Made by a program: the position numbers and the translations under genes. A DNA stretch of 64,000 nt from Orthonyx spaldingii (taxonomy: Eukaryota > Chordata > Aves > Passeriformes > Orthonychidae), in assembly GCA_013397795.1 (NCBI GenBank), contig VZTJ01002639.1, positions 1,621,311 through 1,685,310 of the forward strand, given 5' to 3'. The notes below the pieces were generated by a model, which saw only the letters and a list, made by a program, of their open reading frames with translations, ran no database searches and had not been told where the DNA came from. Below are positions 1 to 11,510 of the stretch, one piece after another. Numbering within the stretch: position 1 is the first letter of the stretch; the number at the start of each line of letters is the position of its first letter.

Positions 1-3000
1 CTTCATAAAGATGCCTTTTATAATAGGGAAGGGTTTCAAAAGATAGTGCAGAGGAGGTGAAATCATTAATAAATTACAAGGAAGAGAGAGAACCAAAACG
101 TGAGACTAAAGAAGAGTTATAAAGGAAACCTGATCACGACGAGTGCAAAGCCTGTCAGAGACAGGCAGCTGATAGGGGGAACTGCAGCCAGACTGGAGCA
201 TTGCACAGGCACTATTCCCTGCCTGCAGCACTGCCTTGCAGACAGACATCCTCTGTTACTGGTTTGGCTGGCTGCTGGGGCCATTGATAACCATATGAAA
301 CCCGGGAAGTTGAGGCGAGTTGAGTGCTTTCAGGACGGCTCATAGCGGGATGGAGTCAGGCTGTCTGTCCACTGCAGTCCACGGCGTGAGCACCCAGGGT
401 TTCATCTGAACAAGGGACTCATGACTGCAAGTATATCCCTGTATTGGCGTATCATATTGACTTTCTGATAATGTTCTAAGCCAGTCGGGTAAGAAAGAGA
501 AAGTGCCACCGGGTACAAATTGTGGCATCAATTCTCTGCCAGACTGATCAATTGAATTTATATATTACCTCCAGCTACGTACTTAAAATCTATAGTTTCA
601 CTCCCTCCAGTGCACAGCTCACAGTTTAAGTAATTGCAAATACAAATGAATTTTAAAAGGATTTAGCAGGCTTTAAATTAAAAATGTGTGAACATTGTTA
701 TTTTAAGCACTCTAAATTATTTACTAATAAAACCCAGCTGACTCACTTTTCTCTTCTTTTTGTATTGGCTTGATTTTTTTGATCCCTGAAGCCTCAGTGG
801 AGCTTAACATACTTCCGATAAACTGCAAACAGCAAAATAATGCTCTATTTTACCCAACAAAAAGAAGTCTTCCAATTCAGCCTACAGAATAACAGGCTGC
901 AAATGTCAGCAGGACAAGGACTTGTTAAATCCCGCATTAGAAATGGGCAAGCAGTCAAGGGACATAAACATGCAGTAGACAAACCGTGAGTCTAAGCTCA
1001 AAAAGTTAAGAAAGCATATAGGGGGATCTGTTTTACACAGGTACTGTGATGATGCAATAAGGTGGCAAAAGGGCTACAAAAAGTACTTAGCACAATATCT
1101 GGAAGGACTCTGGTTATAAGACTCGCTGAGTCTCATTTACCTTAGTCAAACATTGCAGCTGTTTTCTGTTTTAATCACATATTTTTGGGTTAATCTATAA
1201 AATACATGAGTTACAAGATAAGCATCAAATCAAAATAATAAATTAGGTCATTTGAACTTGTGCTAAAATGGTGAGCATCCTCTTGCATTTTTCTCCATAG
1301 TTTCTGACTTCAGTCTGTTAATTGTAAAAATGATTCATAAGTTTCTTCAGAGACAACAAGTGAGAAATTTGATGCAGTAAAAAACATCTGCATACAGAAA
1401 TAATGACATGTGACTTCAGTTTGCCTACGTTCATAATCAGGTCCAGTGCTGCATCGTGGTTTATGCTTCCCTTACATGCCACTACTGGTATGTGAACGAC
1501 AGAATTTGGTAAGAATAATCTGGAAAAAAACAGATAATTCATCTGCAATATTAGGTTCTCAGTTTACAAAGGTATTGTTTATGATAAAATTCTGTTTTTC
1601 ATCTTGCTGGGAAAAGGTATAGGTAACTCTATATGTTTGGCATTGCTATTTTTTTATTTAATTTGTTGAGTGAGAGAAAGAAACAGAAGCTAATGTGTAA
1701 GGATTATAGCACAGTACATAAAAATATAATGTTGGGAATTTGAAAGTAATTGAAGAAAGGTTATTATTGTTTTAAAAGAAATAAAGTTATATTCTCATTA
1801 TTTGGATAAATATACAAACACAAAATAAATGTTTGTCCTCATTAGTATTGCTTTTTTATTGTTAAAGTTATGATATGAGGTAATTTGAGATTACTTTCTT
1901 CCCAAATTATCCTGCAGTCTTTATTCAGGTATATCATCACAGTCAACAATAGTGTAACTAGAACCTGTCAAAATTATTTTTACAGTCAGCATCAGTCCTG
2001 TTTTAAGACTTCTCTAATTGTGGTTTGTTTATTTTTAAAAAATCTGAAGTAGGGGGGATTTGCTTTTCCTGACAATGTATATTTTTAGGAAGAAAAATCT
2101 TCCCACAGGTCCAGATTTAATTTAATACAGAAAATAATTCTTCCCAATATCGACTCCCCAAATTCATCTAAAGCACTATAGAGAGGACTTTGCTAGATGT
2201 CAGTAGCAGTTAGTACTTTCAGATATCCCATAAAATATGGGATGCTCATAATTCCAGCTTGAGGAATTGAGGCCTTACCAAAAACATATGCAATATATAC
2301 AATACACAGTATTATATATTCCCCCAAAATTCCCATTGACTTTGAATATGGACAATGGATCTAGTGCTGAAAGACAGAGAAATCCTCTTGTCTCACCAGT
2401 TTCCATACTCTACCATATATTGCTATCATATAAAGTTTAGAGGGGCTGCTTTTTCAGCTTGCTGTCATCAGCTGCCTGTTCTGTACTCCAGGTCTCCCTT
2501 GGACTAAGTCATAAGGAGCAGTACAGGAAATAGAAATACTCAGAATCTGCAAGACTGGCAGGAGAGAGTTAAGTGAATGCTTTCTAGGGCTCGAAGCCTC
2601 AAGTTTAAGGTTTGCTCTTGCTTTCCTGAGTGATTCCACCATGTGTGAGGAATACTTTTAAGGTTAATGGAATTCTGAAATCAATAAAAATTACTTACTA
2701 ATGGTTCAGGGAAGTTTTTGTACTACAGGGTGTGAATTTACAAGGTTATTAGCTATTCCGCAACAGCTCTCCCTTTCTGCAGTGAGGCACCACTTTCAAA
2801 ACGAAGTGAGGTACCTACATGGAGACTGAGAACAGGAAGATACTGAGGGGTGCCTGTATGCTCTGGATTTACAGCCCAGCCTAACTACTCACAGGGTTCC
2901 CATTGGGCACAAGTTAAAATATGTGAGATCTGTGCTGCAAATCGTAGGACAATTTCTCATGATTTCTCATGTCACATACAGAAACATGGCTGTACATTTA

Positions 3001-6000
3001 AGTAAATATTGATTCAAACAACTGAGACAGTTAATTTAAAAGATTTTACTGAAGGAATGAGTTTCAGAACGTTGGTTTGTTTGGTTTTTCCCCCCAATAC
3101 TCTGAGTTGGAATAACGTGTCATTTCTTCCTATTAATGCTTCTTGATATTAAGGAAACTTCAATTTGACAATGGTTCTTGAAATAAAGAGTAAAGTAGCA
3201 CCCTATTTCTAAATGAAGATGCAATTGCACAGATCAAACAGATCAAACCAAAGCAAAAGTTCAAACAGCCCAGTGTTGTCCTGAAGAGACAATAACCAAC
3301 AGAACCGTGTGTTGCTGCCGTGTCACAGAGTGCTCTGCACTGTGGCAGAACCTGTTTGCACTGGAGAAAACACTGCCCTCTTAGATATCTTCTTCCCCCT
3401 GACTGATGACTTCATATGGTTAACCTGCTGATATGGAAACAATTCACCATGCTTTAGAGACTTTAAAATTCTCCTCCTCCTCCTTCATTGCAAGAATCAT
3501 ATCAGTATTACTCCTTCAGACGTAAAATAATTCATCTGTGTTTTCCTTACAACAAAGAATTTGTTCAGAGGAAATCTTGAGGAAGCAGCCTGATCTGTCT
3601 GGTATTAAAGACTTGTTTGACAAAACAAATTTGCAATAAATGCTCAGAAAACAGGAGCCATGCCAGTTAGAATGATAGAAAATCATGTCGAAGAGATAAA
3701 TGGATCATTAAAGAGAAGGTACTTGAATTTTCATTACAGATCGCTACACAATCACTAAAGGTTTCTGAACTTGTCTGGCTTGTTGATCTTGTGTGCACCT
3801 CCTACTTCAAACTATTATGCCTAATATCCATATTTTCGCATACCTTTTGAAAGCTATATATTTCATCTTCTGAAGGTATCAGTAAAAACTCTTTGTAACT
3901 ATCAGAATTAATGAATTTTGATACGTGTTGGCCTGAACAGTGCAAAAAACTGTTTAGTGAGTAATAATGTGAACATCATACCTAATGATTCAGAACCTGC
4001 ATGACGTAAGTGATGGTATTTTGGTGAACATACGGATTTTAAATAGAGCTTGGCAGCCCAGGACCCTTGTTTAGCTCAGCATGCTGGGATGCTGAGGAAA
4101 CTAAATAAGAGGCACGACTGAATTATTAGTGAGGATTTTTCCCTTTCTGAAGGCTTACAAGTGAAATGATATTGGAAGCCAAGAGACCTAGTGATAAACA
4201 GGAAGCATCTTTCCATTTTTCATTTCTTTTAGTGAGGTAAAATTAGTGAGGAAGAACAGTTTTTGCTCTGCTCCTAATTCCTTCAGTGCAATACAGGTTG
4301 AAACACTTAGGAGCCAACTGCCATTAACCACTAGGGACCATAAACACTGTCCAAACAAGTGCAATTAACACCAATTCTCTGGTGTTTAAGATTCCAATAA
4401 AACGCAGATTTATTCTTGAGAAGTGCAGAACTGGCACTACCTTGTCTTGCACAAAAGAACAAGACAGACAATCACCAAGTTGTCTATCAAGAAAGCCTTT
4501 GCCTTTCTAGTGAGTTTGCATTTCTAGTGAGCGGGTTTAAGTTGCAACAAAATTTGTATCAGCAGAGATGTCTCAATTTACTTATGAAAACATTTTCATG
4601 CAGATCAGTATCTTTTGTCATCAGTATGAAAGCTATAGGTTAAAACAGTGATATTGTGAAGTTGTTACTGGAAATTTTCCTGCCTAGAAGAGACGCTGTC
4701 TCCCTGCCTGTTAACCCTGAGCTCATGGCTCAACTTAGGAAACAGAACAAATTACCAGAAGGTAATAAGAAACAAATTGATTCCCTAGACAAAAGCAAGC
4801 TGTAGTCTCCAGGCACTTTTTTCTTACTACTTCCAGCTTTTAAAAGGGAAAAAAACTACTTTTATCCAGTCAGTTCTTTCCTTTTTACCTCTCTGTATCA
4901 GGCTGTGACAGAGATAACACCGAGAAAGAACAGCAGAAAAAATTATTTATCAGTAAATCTGGGAGGTACAACTTTGCATTTGAACCTTCTATGTAAAAAC
5001 CTAAATGAATTGCGAAATCAGCCAGAGAAACATTACATGTATCATCAAAATCACATTAGATCAAAACACATTCAATTCTCCTCTCCTTTCTGGGAAAGAG
5101 AAGAATTTTTTTTTCTGAGTACAGCTGCCTTAAATTGCGTGAGAAGCTACAGGAAAACACTATCAGTAGAACCAAAAATATCCTATTTGATTGCAGTTGA
5201 TCTTCAGATAAAATATTGACATTATAGCAAATAACAACATACAACTAACAGGGGACAGGCGAGGGAACATAGAAGCATTAGACTTCGATTAACACATAAA
5301 CTTTCTTTTCTCACTAGCACTAGGTTTTAGACCTTTGACTGGGAGAAACGCAGGTGACAAGGACTGAGTGGGGTGTGGGAGCCAGAGATGGGCAGCAAAT
5401 GTCCTTTGCTTCTACTGCTAGAGCCAGGAGCTGATCATCATGTTCAAACCTCTGTCTGGGAGAGGGGGAAGTGCCAAGAAGGGGTGGGAGGCAGAGGAGA
5501 ACCCTTAACTATTGGCAACTCCTAGAATATAATGATATAATAATACTATAACTAGTGTATATTGCATTGGGAAAAAAATTGGTATTATCATCAAGGTCTC
5601 AGATAAATTGTAACTCAGAAAATTAATTTACTGTCCCCATAATTTTCTAAGCATCTTTATAGTCCATCAAAGTGTTGTTTAATGATTAAATTCAAAATCA
5701 CTATCTTCTGTTAAGTTAATGTTTTAGAGCAGAAAAGGCTGCCTTAAAATGGTGTAAGATAGTTTATATATGTACCCAAATTATAGCCAAATTTGTGACT
5801 GCTGTCAGTGTCAGTGATATGATTTCCACTGGGCTTGCTCCTCTTCCAAACACCTCTTGCACTGCAGCAGCCACTACGAGTCTGAAAGATGGGTCTGGTA
5901 TTATCACCAGGATATTTACTTCTATTGAAAAGTAGACTTGATAAGAGCCTTTAAAAACTCAGACATAAAAAAGGAAAAGTCCCTAACACAAGAATAAAGA

Positions 6001-6182
6001 TGACAAAGAAGTTACTTTTACCGTAACTTTGCTCCAGAGCAATTTTGTACTCAATCAGCTTCAGGCAGACCACCTGCACAATGACAAGTAGGTGAAGCTG
6101 GTCTTCTAAGGGTCTTAACTAGAAGAAAAAAAAAATCTGGTGTTGTTGCTTAGCACATTTATGTACTTTCCAGCTACAGATC
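1..6182. other. Unassigned AT-rich intergenic sequence
   Basis: I see no gene, recognisable repeat family or RNA in this stretch. Open frames are at most 104 codons and carry no domain. The sub-block at about 100-540 keeps more CpG than its surroundings and is followed by AT-rich sequence with homeodomain-like cores to about 760. It could be a conserved non-coding element, but nothing in the sequence alone settles this. A 5340-5520 segment is G-rich and purine-rich without a clear repeat. Confidence 0.6.
3071..3089. repeat. Short T/G-only tract
   Basis: A 19-bp run made only of T and G, followed directly by six C. It is one of a series of such tracts across the window (see also 8890, 10953, 34476, 52761 and, as A/C on this strand, 44341 and 62435). 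Confidence 0.7.
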
Positions 6183-6345
6183 CCAAAGTGTTTATAAAGC
6201 TCCAGAAATATAATTATCTCCTTTTCATAGCCAAGGAAATTGAAAGGCAAAATTAAGTAGTTTGCTGAGGGCCACACAGTGAATCATTTGAAGAGCCCAA
6301 TTGTTACTGTAAATCTCCACACCTAGGCAATGATCATGCTGCTGT
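6183..6345 (-). repeat. MIR-like SINE remnant
   Basis: The plus strand reads as the complement of a MIR core: a 'caaagtgtttataaagc' start, then the 'ggaaattgaaaggcaaaatt' block standing for the usual 'aggaaactgaggcacagag', then 'gagggccacacagtgaatc' for 'aaggtcacacagtaagt'. Order and spacing follow the family, so the element lies on the minus strand. It is heavily diverged and has no terminal duplications that I can see. MIRs are tRNA-derived SINEs that spread before the split of the major amniote lineages; this copy is a fossil with no present function implied. Confidence 0.72.
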
Positions 6346-7560
6346 GACTCAGACAAGACATTATTCTAGAACATCAATTGCTGCTGCATAGCCAGTGTTG
6401 TACACGGACTCCTACACACTCTTCATTCTGTTCAGAGGCCTGCTGGACTTTTTAACTTGTCTCCATTTTGCTCTGCAAGAAAGTAGGTGCTCTTCAGAAT
6501 TCCCTCAAAAATTTCTTTTGAAGGGGCATCCAGCTTTCCAGAGCTGGAAGTTTCTTCCTAAAAGAATTAAAAGCACTGTTTAAGAGTCTAACTTAATTTT
6601 GACAGCTAACTGGCATCCATGCTCTGCAAAACAATCCCCCAAATGTGTTTTTGAAGGGTAATTTTCTCTAGCAACCCACAGTGGAACAGAGATACGAGTC
6701 TGGGAGACCCCACCAAACCCGTACTGACATGGATATTCTGAAGCACAGAAGAACACTGTGATTTCCTCATGGCTACAGAGTAAACAATTTTGGAGAAACA
6801 GATGGAAGGCATCTGAGTTATGGGCTAGCCCATCTGTAACTGTACGCTTTAAGATGTGCTGCTGCTGGTGCAGCTGTGTACTACTTTACAAGAAGATGGG
6901 AACAATTTTTGTCTAAAATTCAAGCCAACCAGAAACTATGGCTTGGTAAAACACCAAGTTAGCTACACTGTTTTCAATCTGACCAACGCTTATGAACTCA
7001 GGTCTATTGCTGCCCTTTTCCTCACAGCTGCCAACCTGGCTGAAGGAGGATATGGAAGTCAGGAAAGTTTATCTAAAAGACAGATGACTCCTTGATGATG
7101 CTGAAAAAGTGAGTTGAGGTTAAACACAAAAATTTGTCTGGCACTCCTCCAACTTCAGTTTTGCATTTGTGTGGCTCAGGTAGGCTTGGTTAAACAGGAG
7201 GTGGACACTTCTGAAATCCGTCCATTGTCACAGATTTTGAACATTTGCTCTTGATAACATCTGAATACTTGCTGCACATACAGACATTTCAAAAGTTGTG
7301 TAGAGGGTGCTGTATTTGCTATAAGGTTTTCTGAATCTTGTGCTAACAGGGCCATCTACCTATATGAAGTACCTTCCACGCTAGGAAACTGAGTTCTACC
7401 ACAGAACTGCTGCATTTTAGTAGTTAAATCAGGTCCCTTTGAAAGCATTGCAAAATATTCCTCCAGGGAACCTCCTGCTGAACCAAAACCCAAATGTTTT
7501 TGCTACATTATTATTCCACAAATAATTTTCAAAAATATTTGCACTACTTTTTTTTTCTTT
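6346..7560. other. Unassigned sequence between SINE and LINE remnants
   Basis: I recognise no gene or repeat here. The longest frame is 79 codons, at 6856-7095 on the plus strand, with no domain. The 7100-7560 part is repeat-free to the eye and could be conserved, but this is a guess. Confidence 0.5.
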
Positions 7561-8820
7561 TCATAGATTTATAAACTCCCAGACTAGGAAAAAAAATGTG
7601 ATTGTCATAGTCAAGTTTGACCATTGGTATGCACAGATAATAGACTTTTTTTTTTTCCATAAGGACTCTTAGAGAAATATCTGATCTCATTTTAAACCCA
7701 TGGCGAGTCTACTTCCTGCAGCAAAACATTCTAATATTTAATTATAGAAAGCTCTATTTTTTGCAAGGTAGAATTTGTTGACTACATAGGGAAAGAAGAA
7801 AAACAAAGCCTCATCTGTCAGCTCTCCCCTACATCTTTTCACACAAATACGTACACAGACCTATAAGGTACATCACATCCTAAGGCTCCTTTGCCAGTAT
7901 CTAGAGCAATGCAGTATTTATTTCCACATTCTTCCTAAAGGGCAGGCCCAAAAGGTAGACACAGTCTTTCCAGTGTGGGATGCAGAAACGAGGTGTAGCT
8001 CCCTCTCTCTGGTTTTAAGCTTCCTTTTACCCACCAAAGGTTGCATTGCAGTGAGAGCTCCTTTTGTGGTAATATCTGAGAACCCTTCCAAGTCCTTTTC
8101 TGAGTCACTGTTTTCAGATATAGTCTCCCTAATTCTTCTTCCTAAATGTTCTACTTTGCTTTTGGCTGCACTTAAAGATGTTTTGCTGGTTCTTGGCTGT
8201 TAACCAGGCAATTCAAATCAGTTTATAAAATTAGAACATCATTCTCATAATAAAGACCATGAATATCACCATGTTTGTATCAGCCTAAGGAATACTCGAA
8301 GGTATAAAGAAAAGGGTTTATGTTTGTTCAGTAAGACTTGATTCGTATCACATGCCGGGGAGAGTTTTTTCCACTATTCTTCCAAAGCAGGATAATTAGG
8401 TGCCTACAAGACAACAGAGCAGGGCTGATACGTCCATTTTCTACATTTTGGTAAATGGGTTAAATTTAGCATCTTAGTTAGCTCCGTTGGGACTTTTGAG
8501 TCTAAAATAATCTAAGGCTGTTGATATGAATATGTTCAATTTCAGTAGTTGCTGCCTTACCTCTTTCTTTGTTACAGATGGCAAACTTTCATTTCCATCC
8601 ACAACATCATATGGGATGGATACATCCTCCTGTTTCATTCCAAGTACAGAACAGAAATATTTATTAAACATTTCTGCCTTATCTGCGTCATTATTTATGA
8701 TTTCCACCATCTGCATATTCAGTGGAACTATATCTGACCTAAGATTCTTTTTGATGCTAAAATGTTTTCAAATTGCCTTCTTGTTGTTTTTAACCATATT
8801 GGCCATTGATGTTTAACAGA
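7561..8820 (-). mobile_element. Degraded CR1-type LINE copy, internally deleted
   Basis: Three collinear pieces of a chicken-repeat-1 (CR1/L3-like) non-LTR retrotransposon lie in minus orientation. At 7561-7790 is the 3' untranslated tail: the plus strand opens with 'tcatagattt', the complement of the family's ATTCTATGA-type terminus, and continues with spaced similarity to the reptile/bird CR1 3' region. At about 7940-8110 is the C-terminal part of the ORF2 reverse transcriptase, read on the complement as a 'gtgactcagaaaaggactt' start (family: EKDLG) followed by a decayed cysteine/alanine stretch. At 8474-8815 is the linker between endonuclease and RT. The RT core is missing, so the copy is a dead relic with a large internal deletion. 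Family assignment rests on recalled consensus features, not on an alignment. Confidence 0.72.
8474..8815 (-). pseudogene. CR1-like ORF2 fragment (endonuclease-RT linker)
   Basis: The minus strand keeps an 80-codon open frame (8716 down to 8474). Upstream similarity continues, out of frame or without a start codon, to about 8815. Visible landmarks are 'DKAEMFNKYFCSVL', matching the CR1 linker pattern (D/E-KAE-hNxxFASVF), then 'TKKEVRQQLLKLN' for the family's (E/D)xVRxxLxxLdxxK motif that precedes the RT. Further upstream on the same strand, 'NNKKA' stands for the family's NxKKAFW motif. The following RT motifs (SxGPDGIPxxxL onwards) are degraded and then lost. This is an old non-functional fragment of retrotransposon coding sequence. 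Confidence 0.7.
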
Positions 8821-8889
8821 GTTGTTAATTTCTTTTATCAGTTACTTGTAAGTCTCAATATATAACTTATGCCTGCTTTCTCCATTCTT

Positions 8890-8947
8890 GACAAATCACT
8901 GTTTTCTGGTTTTTCTGGTTTTTTTGTGGTTTTCTGGGTTTTTTTCA
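8890..8947. repeat. T/G-rich low-complexity tract
   Basis: Repeated 'tggtttttc' and 'ggttttctggg' motifs, almost free of A. It sits just upstream (in element sense) of the CR1 ORF2 fragment and breaks its similarity there. Confidence 0.65.
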
Positions 8948-10950
8948 GGATAATTTGATTACTGTACATTTTTGCATGCGAGTTTACGTCCTTGAACAAT
9001 TCCCAGTATTCCTTAATACTTACTAATTAAAATTTATATTCTTGTTCATTTATGCTAATGGATTCAAACTTGGATTAACTGGCCCCCTAAAACATCTAAG
9101 TATAACTGCTTGGTGTTATATACAGTTCATACTTATGAAGTAAATAGAACCATGTTGTTTAACAGTTCTTCCTGTTTGATGGTCACTGGTGGGCAATATT
9201 TATCTCTTTTTCCATCAAAATCATATTCAGTTTTGAACTTCCTTGTGCAAGATGAATCTCCACACTCTGAGATTATCTGCTACTATTTTTGGAAGCTCTA
9301 GGGAATTCTGGTGCTGGCAAAACAAAACCTTAGAAAATATGCCTCAGTTTAAACACTACTGTAATAGATTTTTTTTTCTCCCCACACTGAAGGGAAAATG
9401 GTGAAAGAGCAGCTCTTCCCCCTGTCCCTGTGGTTGTTTTTTTTTCTCTGTAATGTACACAGAAATCTGTAATTATCTTTTGACTCAGAAGTACCAAGTT
9501 CCTGTTACTAGATTATTTTTGACTTTTCAAGATGCAATTTTTATTTGATGCGGTATTCCATCTCCAGTCCCTCTTCCTTATTAAGAGAGCTATAAAATTT
9601 AATCAATATCCGTGAGACTCCAGCACTATGACACCCTACCAAGTCTCAGAAATATTAACTGGGTGACATTTCTTCACATATACAAATACTGCCTCTGCTC
9701 ACCTATTAACAAGGTGCTTGAAAGTTTGTTTAGCAATTCTTTCTCATATGTCCCTTATCACTTGGCTTTGTTGCATGTCTGGTATGCTGGTTGTACTTCA
9801 CACACACACAATTTCTTTACATTATTATTCAAATCCACACTCAGTTTAAGGCCCTTCTGGCAGTTTTTCATTGACTGGGATGGCTTTTGCTGAGATGATC
9901 AACAGAATCAGACTTTCCCATCTCTCAGGTAAGAAATCATCAACAGCCTGTCAGATGATACCTGACAAGGTAGTAGTACCAGTCTACATCCTGCTAGCCT
10001 GAATTTCACCTAGGCTTGACTTCAAATTCTTCAGCTTTGATCTAGAAAACCAGAAAACTGCTAGTTGTCCTTCTATGCCCTTGAAATATCTGGTAGGTGC
10101 TTTCCAATATGTTGTCAAGAAAGACTACATTTCATTGTCCTGCAAAGGACGCTTTCATGGGCTTTTTCCAGATTATCCTGGTCTGAACTATGTTCCCTCC
10201 TCTTTAAGAATGTTAAAAATTAACTGATTAAAGTTAGTCAAGCAACTTGGAGGAATAAAACCACATCATTTACAGCAGGTCATTGTTTAGCAGGTAAAAT
10301 TATCACTTATAAATAGATAATGTATGTCATAATTGCCACGTGAAACAGCTTGCAGGCAATTTGTAGATTGAAATACTGTGCCAAAACTATTAATCAAATA
10401 ACTTCAACAGATGAACAAAAGAATTTAACTCTGCACTTGAATAATTTGCAAATAAGGAAAAAGAAATAGATTTGTCAAATTAATTATTCATTATAAGTAG
10501 TTCAATCAGACCTCCCCCTTTTTATCATTTACATTGGTTTTAAATTCTTAAAGTGGTTTGGGAACTTTTTAAAGAGTAAAATTTGCTAGAAATGCTTAAT
10601 GCAACGATCTTTTATATATGGCACTGTAAACGTACAAACATACTTTACTCAGCCTTGAATTAGGCAGTGGAGACCATAAGAGTAGTTACAACAGCTTTAA
10701 CTCTCAAAAAGCGGTAAAAGCCTGATATTCTGATACTTTTTCAGGCTGACTGAAGAATGAACTGGATACCTGCAGTTTGAAGATTACTGCTGCAATTGAC
10801 CCTGTCTGCAGCTTAAGGAGCCACTGGCACCGTGTCTATACCAGGGCAAGCAGCTGACACTGGCAGGGATGCAATGGGCACAGCTCTCAGGCTTCAGCAG
10901 GGGCCTGATTTCTAGAAATGCTCATCTGCAGCTCAATGCTGAATGTGTTT
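8948..10950. other. Unassigned sequence; possible old repeat 9.1-9.9 kb
   Basis: No gene is supported; the longest frame is 93 codons (9612-9893, plus). The texture at 9100-9900 is pyrimidine-rich and could be a diverged transposon, but I could not name a family. The 10200-10700 part is AT-rich with several homeodomain-type cores (for example 'ttaatcaaataa' and 'aattaattattcat') and could be a conserved element. A short (CA)6 run is at about 9800. Confidence 0.45.
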
Positions 10951-10952
10951 AG

Positions 10953-10976
10953 TGGTTTGTTTGGTTTGGTTTTTGT
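10953..10976. repeat. T/G-only tract abutting the LTR end
   Basis: A T/G-only run of 24 bp ends where the LTR's terminal 'tgtcag' begins at 10974. It may be target sequence or the edge of the insertion; no target-site duplication could be matched on the other side. Confidence 0.6.
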
Positions 10977-11022
10977 CAGAAATAAGGACAACTTTCAGTC
11001 CAGGATCGGAAGCAAAATCAGG

Positions 11023-11028
11023 TTTATT
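11023..11028 (-). terminator. LTR polyadenylation signal AATAAA
   Basis: Plus-strand TTTATT, read as AATAAA on the LTR's sense strand, lies about 50 bp before the LTR terminus and about 200 bp after the TATA-like box. This spacing defines a plausible R/U5 boundary. Confidence 0.6.
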
Positions 11029-11068
11029 AACAACAAAAAAAATTGTCCGAAAAAGAAAGAGAAAAGCC

Positions 11069-11108
11069 GGGTTACCAAGATTGGAGATCCAGGGTTACCA
11101 AGATTGGT
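11069..11108. repeat. Tandem duplication inside the LTR
   Basis: The 16-bp motif 'gggttaccaagattgg' occurs at 11070 and again at 11093, about 23 bp apart, within the R region between TATA box and poly(A) signal. Such short internal duplications are common in retroviral LTR subfamilies. Confidence 0.8.
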
Positions 11109-11227
11109 ATATGTCCCAGTGGCAGAGGACTATAGAAGCTATAGGTGGAAAATAGAGGCCTTACTCCAACACCGGGCTTTCTCAGGCTAGTCCACAGAGA
11201 AAATGGCAGCTCCCATCCTGAGACAGG

Positions 11228-11238
11228 GCTTTTTATGG
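11228..11238 (-). promoter_or_regulatory. LTR TATA-like core promoter
   Basis: On the minus strand the sequence reads CCATAAAAAGCC, a typical retroviral TATA variant. It lies about 100 bp downstream, in LTR sense, of the inverted CCAAT box at 11338-11342. Whether it is still active cannot be told. Confidence 0.5.
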
Positions 11239-11338
11239 CCTGCTAACCCCACCCAGGAACGCCCCTGCCTGCCCCCTGTCCGGCCCCCATGGCCCTTGAC
11301 AACTGGCGGGTTTAAATGGTGAGGTCACTCCTGCCCAC

Positions 11339-11355
11339 CAATGGCTGAGCCATTG
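11339..11355. repeat. 17-bp palindrome with CCAAT box in LTR U3
   Basis: The arms 'caatggct' and 'agccattg' are exact reverse complements separated by one base. Together with the preceding base they hold a CCAAT/ATTGG box, which fits a U3 promoter element recognised by NF-Y. Confidence 0.6.
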
Positions 11356-11510
11356 TCTAGGGGTTACTTTTCTGGCGGGAAGGAGCCTCATTAGTATTCA
11401 AGGTTGCCACGGAGCCCAGTGACAGAGAGGCAGTGAGGTGCTATTTTTAGAGACTGACAGTCAGGAATCTCAGTTAACTGGGGAGCCCCAACCCCTTTTC
11501 CAAAGTAAGA

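Larger units (their letters stand above)
10974..11510 (-). mobile_element. Endogenous retrovirus LTR, minus strand, probably solo
   Basis: Read on the minus strand, this 0.5-kb block has the layout of an avian endogenous retrovirus LTR. It has a GC-rich U3 with an inverted CCAAT box, a TATA-like box (CCATAAAAAGCC, 11228-11238), a poly(A) signal AATAAA about 200 bp further on (plus-strand TTTATT at 11023-11028), a short U5 and a terminus reading '...TTTCTGACA' at 10974. Its CpG and GC content is clearly higher than its flanks. The upstream (high-coordinate) edge is uncertain: a polypurine-like run on the minus strand at about 11490-11510 could mark the U3 start. I see no primer-binding site beyond the low end and no gag, pol or env remains, so it is a solo LTR or a lone 3' LTR. 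Subfamily is not assigned. Confidence 0.68.

Noticed and set aside
9110..9900. Additional transposon between the CR1 copy and the LTR
   Set aside because: The texture suggested an old repeat, but no ordered match to any family could be stated from memory with confidence.
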